A stretch of DNA of 64,000 nt from Aquimarina sp. Aq78 (GTDB lineage: Bacteria; Bacteroidota; Bacteroidia; Flavobacteriales; Flavobacteriaceae): the NCBI RefSeq assembly GCF_900299525.1, contig NZ_OMKA01000029.1, positions 360,986 to 424,985 of the forward strand, given 5' to 3'. Positions 10,201 to 18,378 of this stretch are shown in pieces; the stretch's first letter is position 1, and each line of letters begins with the position of its first letter. A model generated the notes under the pieces. The model ran no database searches. It had not been told where the DNA came from and was given only the letters and a program-made list of their open reading frames with translations. The position numbers were made by a program, and so were the translations under genes.

Positions 10201-10501
10201 CAACTTCAGTAGAAATAGCAGTTTTCATTGATTTTTGCTGATACTTCATCAAAGGGTCGGACTGACCAGTTTTCGGAAGTCCTTTACCAGGCACGTAATT
10301 GTTTTTTCCTCGTTGTTTCTCTCTCCCATGCTTTATTATTCCTTTAGCAGAAATAATATTCTTCATACTAGAGAGTGCGGGAATTTCCTTCATGTATTCT
10401 GCTTGACTAGTTAAACTTGCTTTAACAGGAGTCCCTTGTTGAGCTAGCAGCCCGAAGCTGCAAAACATGAATAATGTTAAATAAAAAAATTTAGTTTTCA
10501 T
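7244..10501 (-). CDS. Large secreted FN3/MAM-like protein with T9SS sorting domain
   Basis: 1085 residues. A signal peptide (MKTKFFYLTLFMFCSFGLLA) is followed by a roughly 450-residue N-terminal region of unrecognised fold (GAIGPNHYVYAFNSGFGIRD, later YGDYAQMTVDPSDDATFWHIAEY). Two fibronectin type III domains occupy about 530-710, and a MAM/jelly-roll-like domain about 720-880 (ESFESDFGGWTQ). A further domain contains DNYPEETSWTL and GDGICCSYG. The type A C-terminal sorting domain (YPNPTKDVLNIS to RSFIVTK) directs T9SS export and surface attachment or release. Likely an adhesin or a carrier of an unknown activity. Monocistronic. Confidence 0.9.
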   Translation of the reverse strand: MKTKFFYLTLFMFCSFGLLAQQGTPVKASLTSQAEYMKEIPALSSMKNIISAKGIIKHGREKQRGKNNYVPGKGLPKTGQSDPLMKYQQKSMKTAISTEVANFVAHQGNSTPTDPTGAIGPNHYVYAFNSGFGIRDRNGNVLLAEASLATIFPGESLGDPIVVYDNYAERFIIMQFSNSPNGILIAIGKGPDPVNDGWYTYRFNTGEFPDYEKLSIWSDGYYITSNKAPSGAVGTLETVYVADRDKMLTGDASAGFVGFTLPGAISSGFYSPAGFNATGPTLPPVGTGNSFIYLQDDSWSGVSSDHLKIWTTDVNWSNPSSSTISQPVEVTTSPFDSVFDAGSFSNLPQPSGGDIDALQATMMYMTNYRRFGTHNSVVLNFVVDLNGNDDLAGIRWYELRQTGDGQPWTIHQEGTYTQPDGHSAFCGAIAMDGQGNIGLGYTVVSSSIVPSIRYTGRLASDPSGTMTLTEQVAVNGTQSNPSTRYGDYAQMTVDPSDDATFWHIAEYFDGGSRKNHVVAYKLQPDTPDTEAPTVPANLTASNTTDVSTSLSWDASTDNIGVTGYDVYQDGTVVATVATTTADITGLTASTSYDFSVKAKDAAGNESAASATLTVTTVAPDTQAPTVPANLTASNTSAGQTTLSWDASTDNVGVAGYDVLQDGAVIATVTTTTTVASGLSPETTYEFKVLAKDAAGNESATSTPISVTTPAATGCLNGVAVPYSESFESDFGGWTQASGDDLDWTRDSGGTPSNNTGPSSADDGSTYIYVEASGNGTGYPNKRAILNSPCVDLSGATAAVFSFSYHMYGGTDFGSLDVEASNDDGATWTSIWNKSGNQGNSWQAATIDLAAYLGVGLQLRFNRVTGNTWQADAAIDKISLTSDTAGNCASGDLSLSITFDNYPEETSWTLTDAGGATVASKSYSTANPDGSTVTETISAPASGSYTFTISDSFGDGICCSYGNGSYTLSSSAGTIASGGEFTNSDATEFCAQGSSVRLDTYELTDFNSNDKRFMLYPNPTKDVLNISVGKTPIQKLEIFSMFGQKVRSIDDKGIKQIDVSNLTAGTYFARITAKETIVTRSFIVTK
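8552..8851 (-). repeat. Two near-identical FN3-encoding units
   Basis: A 24-base stretch is identical at 8552-8575 and 8828-8851, exactly 276 bases (92 codons) apart, matching one FN3 domain length. The two domains are adjacent and share the SWDASTDN core, so they arose by tandem duplication within the gene. Confidence 0.8.
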
Positions 10502-10880
10502 ATGAGTGAAATTTGGTTAATTGTTCGGTTTTATACCAATTTCAGCATAAGTAGTAACGACTAACATTTTGAGGCAAAAAATGTAGAATCGTTATTAAAA
10601 TTTTGGAAAGAATTATTTCAACTATGACTTGGATAAATATAGAATATTTCATCTAGAAACAAAAAAATAAATTGTCATAAAATACTTACATTCAAATTGT
10701 TACGTTAAAACCATAATTAATTTGAGGACAATGCTTTTATTTATATATTTAACAAATATCCATTATTAGTAAATTATATAACAAAAAAATATAGATGTTT
10801 AGCATATCGATTTGATAGGGTAGCTGTTAAATAAAGGTCTGAGAATCATAACTCAAACAGCATATGATATAAAAAAAATA
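10502..10880. other. A/T-rich spacer upstream of the secreted protein gene
   Basis: This part of the 515-base gap between the secreted protein gene and the barrel gene shows no reading frame with gene character and no clear TAnnTTTG element. It must carry the promoter for the minus-strand gene ending at 7244, but I cannot point to it. Confidence 0.5.
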
Positions 10881-10908
10881 AAAGAGCGATATCATCATAT
10901 CGCTCTTT
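10881..10908 (-). terminator. Terminator after the sigma factor-barrel gene group
   Basis: Perfect 12-base stem (AAAGAGCGATAT / ATATCGCTCTTT) with a four-base loop, flanked by A- and T-runs on both sides, so it could work in both directions. It lies 109 bases after the stop of the beta-barrel gene. Confidence 0.8.
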
Positions 10909-11016
10909 TAAAATAATCATTACTTGCTCCTACTTTATTAACAAAAAACTATTTTATCTGTTATAGTCCTCTAATTTCATAAAATATACGGGTAACCGCA
11001 TCAATTTATTCATCGA

Positions 11017-12060
11017 TTAAAAGTCAAAACGTAATCCTAACGACACATTATTTTGTTCAATCTCTGCATTTTTAAAAATTGGAGACAGATCGTACTTAAC
11101 ATATATAGACATATCTCCAAAACCAATATATCCGCTTAATCCATATATTAGATCACTGGTGTTATAATCTCTTTTAATTTTATCTTTAACGCGATCGCCA
11201 TTTTCTTTATATTTTAATTTTTGGCGAGTACTTATATTTACTCCGGCATACCCTCCCAGACCAATTCTAAATCTATTTGTTGTAGAATATCGTATACTCT
11301 TTTCTGTCTCTGTTACTTTTGACGGACCAAATTCAAAATGTACAGGAACCACAAGGTTATCCATTCTAAATTTGGATTTATCCAATTCTACTCTAAATTC
11401 TTCTAATGTCGTTTGATTACCATTTTCTACAAAATATCTATTATCTGTAGGTTTTAAACCATTAGAAGTATATGAGATCCCATATTTAACTCTTAGGAAA
11501 TTGGTGTTTTTAAACACTCTTGTTTTCCAGGCCCATCCAATTTCAAAAAACCTACTTCCAGAAATTTTATAATCAGAATCATCCAATGATTGCCCATCTA
11601 CAATTGCATTGTTAAGCCCAAAAGCAATTACCAAATTTGATCTCGTACGTCTATCATACGGTATTTCTCTGTCTTTATCAGACCCAAAATTAAACCCTAA
11701 GAAAGTAAAGTTGTACTCCAGATCTTTTTCCAAAAATTCTATAGCCCTCCCCTCATTGCGCTCCAAAAGTGAAATTTTATTTTCTATAATAGCTATTCTA
11801 TTTTCAATATTAAGGGCATGTATCTTAGCAGCTTCTTCTTTAAGTTTTTGCGCATCTTCTTTGGTTATTTCTTCATTTACCAGCTTTTCATTAATTTCTT
11901 CTACTTCCTTTTTTAATGCTTCTTTTTCGGCATTAATAACACGTTCTTTCTGCTGTTTCAATTGCTCTACTACATTATTATCACTTGCTTCCTGTGCACT
12001 TGACAATTGGGCAAAAAGTGCCATGGCCACAAATGTAGCTATTGTAACTATCGTCTTCAT
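11017..12060 (-). CDS. Outer-membrane beta-barrel protein with coiled-coil N terminus
   Basis: 347 residues. A signal peptide (MKTIVTIATFVAMALFAQLSSA) is followed by a charged helical stretch about 28-105 (KEALKKEVEEINEKLVNEE) that should form a coiled coil in the periplasm. The rest alternates like a small barrel and ends with SLGLRFDF, whose terminal Phe is typical of outer-membrane barrels. It is the third gene of a group with an ECF sigma factor and a one-pass membrane protein, so it may be a target or sensor of that system. Function unknown. Confidence 0.75.
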   Translation of the reverse strand: MKTIVTIATFVAMALFAQLSSAQEASDNNVVEQLKQQKERVINAEKEALKKEVEEINEKLVNEEITKEDAQKLKEEAAKIHALNIENRIAIIENKISLLERNEGRAIEFLEKDLEYNFTFLGFNFGSDKDREIPYDRRTRSNLVIAFGLNNAIVDGQSLDDSDYKISGSRFFEIGWAWKTRVFKNTNFLRVKYGISYTSNGLKPTDNRYFVENGNQTTLEEFRVELDKSKFRMDNLVVPVHFEFGPSKVTETEKSIRYSTTNRFRIGLGGYAGVNISTRQKLKYKENGDRVKDKIKRDYNTSDLIYGLSGYIGFGDMSIYVKYDLSPIFKNAEIEQNNVSLGLRFDF

Positions 12061-12133
12061 TTTTTTGAATTTTATTTGTAATCTCCCTAGTTAGAGTTAG
12101 GGAGATTACGGATTATTTGATTGATGAATGATT

Positions 12134-12961
12134 TTAATTATCTCTTTCTACTACTGCTGTCTTAACTTTCTGGAAACCTGTTTTAAGCGCTTCAAAAACA
12201 CGTTGTTTAAAAGTCTCATCAAGTTCTGCCTCTACATCCTGTAGAAGATTTGATGCACTCACTGTATTAGATTCTAATATTTTTTCTGCTGAAATTTCAC
12301 GTTGCGCTTCAAGCAATAACCTATTGATTTCGTCATCGGTCACTTGAGTATTATTTTTTTGAAGCTCTTGAATTTGCGCCACTACTCCTGCCACTTTATC
12401 TTCAATTATTAAAGAATCTACAGGTAAAATTTTGTTTTTAATCGTATTGGCATTTTTATCATTTTCTGCTAACTCAGTGTCATAGTCCCTATTCCCTAAC
12501 ATCTTTTTTACAGTCTTATCCTCATGCATTATTATTTCTGAGGTAACATTTTTCTTTTTAAGATTCTCTTTTTCTTTTTTAAGAGAGGATGTCACAGTAT
12601 TATTCGATATTGGATTTTCTTCAAAAGCTTTAGAATTACTTTTCTCTATAACTTTTTGTTGTGTATTCTTATTTTCAACTACCTCAGTATTTTCATTTTT
12701 AATAACCTCATTATTGTTATCAACAAATTGAGTATTATCTTGTTCTGAAACCGGATTTTGGTTCATCAGTATTGAAGTCAGAATCAAAACCCCAACAAAA
12801 ATTGCTGCGATACCATACCATTGGATTTTTTTACTTTCTTTTTTTTGTTTTCTTGCGCTGTCTAACTGCGTTGTTAATCGCTCCCAAGAATCACTTGAAG
12901 GCTTTATAGCGCGTTGCTCCAGCTTTTCTTTCATCTTTTCCTCAAATTTCAATGGCGCCAT
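12134..12961 (-). CDS. One-pass membrane protein, probable anti-sigma factor
   Basis: 275 residues. About 46 cytoplasmic residues with a SSDSWERLTTQLDSARKQK helix precede a single transmembrane segment at about 47-66. A long Asn/Glu/Lys-rich periplasmic part of low complexity follows. This layout and the 20-base overlap with the preceding ECF sigma gene suggest an anti-sigma factor, though no classical zinc-binding anti-sigma motif is present. It could alternatively be a structural partner of the downstream barrel. Confidence 0.7.
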   Translation of the reverse strand: MAPLKFEEKMKEKLEQRAIKPSSDSWERLTTQLDSARKQKKESKKIQWYGIAAIFVGVLILTSILMNQNPVSEQDNTQFVDNNNEVIKNENTEVVENKNTQQKVIEKSNSKAFEENPISNNTVTSSLKKEKENLKKKNVTSEIIMHEDKTVKKMLGNRDYDTELAENDKNANTIKNKILPVDSLIIEDKVAGVVAQIQELQKNNTQVTDDEINRLLLEAQREISAEKILESNTVSASNLLQDVEAELDETFKQRVFEALKTGFQKVKTAVVERDN

Positions 12962-13511
12962 TATTTATCTTATTTTGTTCGTTTAACTTTTGTTGTAACG
13001 TTTTCCTAGCTTTAAATAGTTGAGATTTTGAAGTGCTCACAGAAATTTCTAACATTTTAGCTATCTCGTTATGCTTGTATCCTTCTATAGCATATAACAC
13101 AAATACCATTCTATATCCTTCTGGTAAACTATCTATTAATTCCTGAATCTGGTCTACTTCTAATTCTGTATTAATATTGTTCCAGGATTCTTCAGTATAG
13201 CTTGTTATTTCTTCGGTAAAAAGAACCTTTTTTTCTTTTCTTAAAAAAGAGATAGATTCATTAACCATAATTCTTCGCATCCATCCTTCAAAACTTCCTT
13301 CGAATTTAAATTTATTCAGGTTCATAAAAACTTTTAAAAACCCTCCAAGCATTACTTCTTCGGCAAAATGAATATCTTTAATATATCGTCTACACACACT
13401 AAGCATTTTGGGTGCATATTGATTGTATAACTGATGTTGCGCATCACGATATTGCTTTGCTGCCCTTTTAATGAGTTGGGTTTCGCTTTTATAAAATTGA
13501 ATAACTTTCAA
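12942..13511 (-). CDS. RNA polymerase ECF sigma factor
   Basis: 189 residues of the sigma-70 ECF class. Region 2 covers about 25-95 (YAPKMLSVCRRYIKD, GSFEGWMRRIMVNESISFLRK). Region 4 covers about 120-180 (LPEGYRMVFVLYAIEGYKHN, then EIAKMLEISVSTSKSQLFKARK). Its end overlaps the next gene by 20 bases, which implies coupled expression with the likely anti-sigma protein. The signal it responds to is not evident; the barrel protein encoded third suggests an envelope role. Confidence 0.92.
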   Translation of the reverse strand: MKVIQFYKSETQLIKRAAKQYRDAQHQLYNQYAPKMLSVCRRYIKDIHFAEEVMLGGFLKVFMNLNKFKFEGSFEGWMRRIMVNESISFLRKEKKVLFTEEITSYTEESWNNINTELEVDQIQELIDSLPEGYRMVFVLYAIEGYKHNEIAKMLEISVSTSKSQLFKARKTLQQKLNEQNKINNGAIEI

Positions 13512-13694
13512 TATAGAATCAATTAATTAGATCTTCTATTTACATAGACGAGAATAAAAATAAAAAGGTTGCCTCGTATTTTAAATAATTAATGTTGAAT
13601 TATAAATATTTAGAGATAATCGATATCTTTTTTTCTTAAAAAACTTATTGTATACGCAATGGGCATCTCTTTTTTAGTACTAAAAAACTTTCAA

Positions 13695-14672
13695 TTATTT
13701 TTTTCGGTCGATAACATAATCAACCATAAGTTCTAAAGAAGATTTATAGTCTGAATCTGGATATTCTGATAAAATGGAAAGTGCTTCATTTTTAAATTGA
13801 TGCATTATTTTAATAGCGTACTCCAATCCTCCACTTATTTTTACAAAGTCTATAACTTCTTTAACTCTTTTTTTATCTTTATTATGATTTTTTACCGAGT
13901 TAATAAGCCACTTCTTTTTTTCTTTAGTGCAGTGATTTAGTGTGTAGATAAGAGGGAGTGTCATTTTTTGCTCTTTAATATCAATCCCGGTGGGTTTTCC
14001 TATGGCTGTATCACCATAATCAAATAAATCATCCTTAATTTGAAAAGCCATTCCGATGAGTTCTCCAAATTTTCTCATTTTTTCAACATCATCAGAATCA
14101 GGGGACACAGAGCATGCTCCCAAGCTGCAACAAGCTGCTATTAATGTTGCCGTTTTCTGGCGGATGATCTCATAATATATCTCTTCTGTGATATCAAGAT
14201 TTCTAGCTTTTTCGATTTGTAACAGTTCTCCTTCACTCATTTCTCTTACTGCTACCGAAATAATCTTTAAAAGGTCAAAATCCCCATAATCAATAGAGAG
14301 CAACAATCCTTTTGACAATAGATAATCCCCTACCAAAACTGCTATTTTGTTTTTCCATAGGGCATTAATAGAAAAGAAGCCTCGCCTTTGATTAGAATCA
14401 TCAACGACATCATCATGGACCAAAGTTGCAGTATGAATCAATTCAATTACCGAAGCTCCTCGGTATGTTCGTTCGTTTACTTCTCCTCCAGATACCATTT
14501 TAGAGACCAGAAAAACAAACATAGGTCGCATTTGCTTACCTTTTCTATTTACAATATAATGTGTAATTCTATTGAGTAAGGCTACCTTAGAGATCATTGA
14601 ATCTGAAAACTTTTGTTCAAAAAGCTCCATTTCATCAATGATCGGTAATTTTATTTGTTCTACAACTTTCAA
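13695..14672 (-). CDS. Trans-polyprenyl diphosphate synthase
   Basis: 325-residue prenyltransferase that extends allylic diphosphates with isopentenyl diphosphate. The first Asp-rich motif is LVHDDVVDD (Asp87, Asp88, Asp91) and the second is QIKDDLFDYGD (Asp214, Asp215, Asp218). Length and the small residues before the first motif fit a long-chain (C35-C45) synthase supplying the menaquinone tail, but chain length cannot be fixed from sequence. Transcribed alone between the sigma factor gene and rlmN. Confidence 0.92.
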   Translation of the reverse strand: MKVVEQIKLPIIDEMELFEQKFSDSMISKVALLNRITHYIVNRKGKQMRPMFVFLVSKMVSGGEVNERTYRGASVIELIHTATLVHDDVVDDSNQRRGFFSINALWKNKIAVLVGDYLLSKGLLLSIDYGDFDLLKIISVAVREMSEGELLQIEKARNLDITEEIYYEIIRQKTATLIAACCSLGACSVSPDSDDVEKMRKFGELIGMAFQIKDDLFDYGDTAIGKPTGIDIKEQKMTLPLIYTLNHCTKEKKKWLINSVKNHNKDKKRVKEVIDFVKISGGLEYAIKIMHQFKNEALSILSEYPDSDYKSSLELMVDYVIDRKK

Positions 14673-14795
14673 TATGCTGTACTTGATTCTGTTTTCTATA
14701 GTAACGCGAAGATAGCGTAAATAGTTTTTCTTTGAAACCGATACTGTTATATATCAAGAATATTACTTATAATTTAAAAAATATAAGAAGTATCT

Positions 14796-15836
14796 CTAAG
14801 ATTTGTTAGCTAATTGACCACAGGCTGCATCTATATCTTTTCCACGGCTACGGCGAACATTTATAACAATACCATGAGATTCTAGTCCATTAATGTAGTT
14901 ATCAATTGCTTTGTTTGATGCTTGTTGAAATGCTCCATCATCAATTGGGTTATATTCTATCAAATTTACTTTACATGGTACATAAGAACAGAATCGTATC
15001 AAAGCTTCAATATCTTCCTTTCTATCATTTATACCTTTCCAAACAACATATTCATAAGTGATCTTACTTTTTGTTTTTGCGTACCAATATTCTAATGCCT
15101 CTCTGAGATCTATAAGCGGAAATGTTTCATTAAAAGGCATTATTGATGTTCTTATTTCATCTATTGCAGAATGTAATGAAACTGCTAATTTAAATTTCAC
15201 CTCATCATCTGCCATTTTCTTAATCATTTTTGGGACACCAGAAGTAGATACCGTGATTCTTTTTGGAGACATTGCCAATCCTTCAGGAGAAGTAATTTTA
15301 TCAATGGCTTTCAATACATTATTATAGTTCATTAAAGGCTCTCCCATACCCATGAACACAATATTTGATAAGGGACGATTGTGATATAATCGACTTTCTT
15401 TATCTATAGCCATTACCTGATCATAAATCTCATCAGGATTAAGGTTTCTCATTCTTTTTAGTCGAGCTGTTGCACAGAACTTGCAATCCAAGCTACACCC
15501 CACTTGAGAAGACACGCAAGCTGTAGTTCTGGTTGGGGTAGGAATTAGCACTGATTCTACTATTAATCCATCATGCAATTTTACTGCATTTTTAATAGTA
15601 CCGTCTGTACTTCGTTGCATTTGATCAACCCGAATATGATTGATCACAAAGTTTTCTTCAAGTATTTTTCGAGTAGCTATGGAAATATTGGTCATATCAT
15701 TAAAACTATGAGCGCCTTTACTCCATAGCCATTCATAAACCTGATTTCCTCTAAAAGATTTATCTCCATTTTCTTCAAAAAAAAGCCGTAACTGATCTTT
15801 AGTTAAGGTTCTTATGTCTTTTTTCTTCACATTCAT
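14796..15836 (-). CDS. rlmN: 23S rRNA (adenine-2503-C2)-methyltransferase RlmN
   Basis: Radical-SAM methyltransferase acting on A2503 of 23S rRNA and on some tRNAs. The cluster motif CSLDCKFC gives Cys114, Cys118 and Cys121, and the C-terminal catalytic Cys lies in DIDAACGQL. I start at 15836 (346 residues, normal length). The frame is open to 15941, but those extra 35 codons run through the upstream gene's terminator hairpin and lack similarity to the family. Single gene. Confidence 0.95.
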   Translation of the reverse strand: MNVKKKDIRTLTKDQLRLFFEENGDKSFRGNQVYEWLWSKGAHSFNDMTNISIATRKILEENFVINHIRVDQMQRSTDGTIKNAVKLHDGLIVESVLIPTPTRTTACVSSQVGCSLDCKFCATARLKRMRNLNPDEIYDQVMAIDKESRLYHNRPLSNIVFMGMGEPLMNYNNVLKAIDKITSPEGLAMSPKRITVSTSGVPKMIKKMADDEVKFKLAVSLHSAIDEIRTSIMPFNETFPLIDLREALEYWYAKTKSKITYEYVVWKGINDRKEDIEALIRFCSYVPCKVNLIEYNPIDDGAFQQASNKAIDNYINGLESHGIVINVRRSRGKDIDAACGQLANKS

Positions 15837-15903
15837 AACTTCTGCAAAAGTATAAAGATAAATGGTACTGTGACATACATCTTCGTTCTTTATTATAGTA
15901 ATC

Positions 15904-15936
15904 AAAAAACCTCGGAAAAAATATCCGAGGTTTTTT
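15904..15936 (-). terminator. Terminator of the chalcone-isomerase-like/DUF2147 gene
   Basis: Perfect 12-base stem (aaaaaacctcgg / ccgaggtttttt) with a nine-base loop and a T-run on the minus strand, about 25 bases after the stop of the gene ending at 15960. It also argues that rlmN starts downstream at 15836. Confidence 0.85.
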
Positions 15937-15959
15937 AGCACTATCTTATAATAGTCATC

Positions 15960-16883
15960 TTACTTTTTTATTCTTTTCCATTCATGGGCTCCACCTCCGC
16001 CTTTATACTTAACCCTAAGTATATTTGGTTCATCTTCATCAATCCATATTTGGCATTCTGAAATTCTACCATTTTTTATATCTGTAAATTTTCCATTTAC
16101 ATATTTATCTCCTTTTAATCTTAATCCTTTCAAAATGACCAATCCCTCTACATTTTGATTTTTATCAGCACCTTCACATTCATAACAGATCGCATCTCTT
16201 TCTGATATACGCATCATCCTTTGTATTGAACCATACACTTTATTCTCTATAATATATAATTGAACAATACTAATAGCAACCCCTGTTTTTTTATCATATG
16301 TTTTCCATCTTCCAAGTATAGGATTAGGTTCATAAGAAGCAAGTAAATCTTCCTTTAATTGTGAATCTATAGGGTTTTCTCCTAACCAAATTTTAAACAA
16401 AGCCTTTTTAAACTCTTTACTATTTATTGTTCCCAGTAATTCTTTGTTCTTATAGAGAGTTAATTTCCCTCCTTTAACGTATAAAATTTTATAAATATCA
16501 AATTTATCTATTTCATTAGGAAGAAGGTTAAGAAAATCTCTTATTTGGTTTTCTAATAAATAGCTATTACCATCTGTAGCTCTTTCTAAACCATTTCTTA
16601 TAATATCCTTAAATTCACTATCAGTAATTGAAGAAATAATCTTAATTGTAATAGCCATAGTAACATCTTTTTCTGCTACCATAACTCCATCCTCTACTCC
16701 ATCTACTTCAAAGTCCAAATATAATGCCATTGCATATAACTTTTCTGTAGACCCTGCGCCATTAAGCATTAACTCTGATTCATTAAAAACATCAACATCG
16801 TTAAAGCTAATACTACCAACTTTGGTTTGAGCATAAGAAAAAACAGTACTGAAAAATGCTATGTAATAAATTACTTTTCTCAT
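15960..16883 (-). CDS. Exported chalcone-isomerase-like / DUF2147 fusion protein
   Basis: 307 residues. A signal peptide (MRKVIYYIAFFSTVFSYA) is followed at about 20-170 by a chalcone-isomerase-like domain of the bacterial exported type (YAMALYLDF early, then a DSEFKDIIRNGLE helix and KALFKIWLGENP). Residues about 177-307 form a DUF2147 domain (ILGRWKTYDKKTG, ICYECEGADKNQ, GGAHEWKRIKK). Both are known separately as periplasmic domains; their fusion here is the notable point. Substrate unknown, possibly fatty acids for the first domain. Monocistronic. Confidence 0.75.
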   Translation of the reverse strand: MRKVIYYIAFFSTVFSYAQTKVGSISFNDVDVFNESELMLNGAGSTEKLYAMALYLDFEVDGVEDGVMVAEKDVTMAITIKIISSITDSEFKDIIRNGLERATDGNSYLLENQIRDFLNLLPNEIDKFDIYKILYVKGGKLTLYKNKELLGTINSKEFKKALFKIWLGENPIDSQLKEDLLASYEPNPILGRWKTYDKKTGVAISIVQLYIIENKVYGSIQRMMRISERDAICYECEGADKNQNVEGLVILKGLRLKGDKYVNGKFTDIKNGRISECQIWIDEDEPNILRVKYKGGGGAHEWKRIKK

Positions 16884-16938
16884 TCTATAATTAGGTTTAG
16901 TTCTTTTTTCATAATTGGAACATACAAAAAAAACAGTA

Positions 16939-16946
16939 CAAATTTA
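16939..16946 (-). promoter_or_regulatory. Putative promoter element of the fusion protein gene
   Basis: The minus strand reads TAAATTTG, an exact TAnnTTTG, 56 bases before the ATG at 16883. No convincing upstream TTTG at standard spacing. Confidence 0.45.
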
Positions 16947-17115
16947 TAAAAAGTACGTTTATAAGCCTCATCTAGCATGTTTTTCGACAAAAACCGATAT
17001 TAATCGTTTTCTGGCATTTTAACTAATTACGGTTTTCCCATAATTTTTTAAGGCCTCGAAAATAGCATTTTTTTTGCGAATAATGCAATTTAATAAGCTA
17101 ATTTCTAGAAACATA

Positions 17116-17155
17116 CAAAAAAGCCCCACCAAATTCAGGGTTTAGCAGGGTTTTT
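17116..17155 (-). terminator. Possible terminator of queA
   Basis: The minus strand has an AAAAACCCTGC arm and a GTGGGGCTTTTTT arm that can pair imperfectly and end in a T-run, 21 bases after the queA stop. The internal sequence offers competing pairings, so this is tentative. Confidence 0.35.
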
Positions 17156-17176
17156 AATATTATTCATTTTTTACTT

Positions 17177-18226
17177 TTAGATGATTAGCATAGCATCACC
17201 ATAAGAATAAAATTTATATTTTTCTTTCACGGCTTCTTCATATGCTTCTTTAATGAAATCATGTCCTGCAAATGCAGATACCATCATTAATAAAGTAGAT
17301 TTAGGCGTATGAAAATTCGTAATCATACAATTTGCAATACTAAAATCATAAGGAGGAAAAATAAATTTATTAGTCCACCCTCTAAATTCATTTAACGTTC
17401 TTTCTGATGATACCGAGCTTTCGAGAGCTCTCATTACCGTAGTTCCTACAGCGCAAATTCTTCTTTTATTTGTTATCCCGTTGTTAATAGTATGAGCAGC
17501 ATTAGCAGTAACATAAGCTTCTTCACTATCCATTTTATGTTTAGATAAATCTTCAACCTCAACAGGGTTAAATGTTCCTAAACCTACATGTAATGTAATT
17601 TCTGCAAAATCAACTCCTTTGATTTCTAGTCTTTTCATTAAATGTTTGGAAAAATGAAGTCCTGCAGTTGGGGCAGCAACAGCGCCTTCATTTTTAGCAT
17701 ATATAGTTTGATATCTTTCTTCATCTTCTGGTTCTGCATCTCTTTTAATATATTTAGGCAGAGGTGTTTCTCCCAGATCATTAAGTTTTTGTCTAAATTC
17801 ATCATAAGAACCATCATACAAAAAACGTAATGTACGTCCTCTAGATGTCGTATTATCTATTACTTCTGCCACCAAACTCTCATCATCTCCAAAATACAGC
17901 TTATTTCCGATACGTATTTTTCTAGCTGGGTCAACGAGCACATCCCAAAGTCTTGTTTCAGGATTTAGTTCACGTAATAAGAATACTTCAATTCTAGCTC
18001 CTGTTTTCTCTTTATTACCGTACAATCTAGCAGGAAAAACTTTAGTATTATTAACAACCATCACATCATTTGGCTCAAAATAATCTATAAGATCTTTAAA
18101 CTGTTTATGCTCTATGGTTTGATCCTTTCTATTAAGAACCATTAGGCGAGATTCATCTCTGTTTTCAGCTGGATACTCAGCCAATAAATCTTGTGGAAGA
18201 TCAAAATTGAAATGTGATAGCTTCAT
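17177..18226 (-). CDS. queA: S-adenosylmethionine:tRNA ribosyltransferase-isomerase
   Basis: 349-residue QueA, which transfers and isomerises ribose from SAM onto 7-aminomethyl-7-deazaguanine in tRNA to make epoxyqueuosine. Family motifs include the N-terminal FDLPQDLLAEYPAENRDESR, AAPTAGLHFS and HVGLGTFNPVEVEDLSKH, and the end KYKFYSYGDAMLI. Full length. It stands 150 bases downstream of aroA with its own promoter. Confidence 0.96.
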   Translation of the reverse strand: MKLSHFNFDLPQDLLAEYPAENRDESRLMVLNRKDQTIEHKQFKDLIDYFEPNDVMVVNNTKVFPARLYGNKEKTGARIEVFLLRELNPETRLWDVLVDPARKIRIGNKLYFGDDESLVAEVIDNTTSRGRTLRFLYDGSYDEFRQKLNDLGETPLPKYIKRDAEPEDEERYQTIYAKNEGAVAAPTAGLHFSKHLMKRLEIKGVDFAEITLHVGLGTFNPVEVEDLSKHKMDSEEAYVTANAAHTINNGITNKRRICAVGTTVMRALESSVSSERTLNEFRGWTNKFIFPPYDFSIANCMITNFHTPKSTLLMMVSAFAGHDFIKEAYEEAVKEKYKFYSYGDAMLII

Positions 18227-18248
18227 TCGTGTTTATTTTTTGAAGGTG

Positions 18249-18280
18249 CAAATATACAATCTTGGAATAGGGGTTGTCAA
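18249..18280 (-). promoter_or_regulatory. Promoter of queA
   Basis: The minus strand reads TTG, 21 bases, TATATTTG: a good Bacteroidota -33/-7 pair. The element ends 23 bases before the queA ATG, so the leader is short. Confidence 0.65.
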
Positions 18281-18378
18281 GTAAATTAGAATATATTTAC
18301 ATATCCAGAGGTACTGTTTTTTAAATATTCCATAAGAAAACCACCTTCAAAGCACTGCTAACCTGCTTTAACTCTCTT

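Noticed and set aside
15837..15941. Upstream extension of rlmN
   Set aside because: Runs through the terminator hairpin of the upstream gene and lacks similarity to RlmN N termini.
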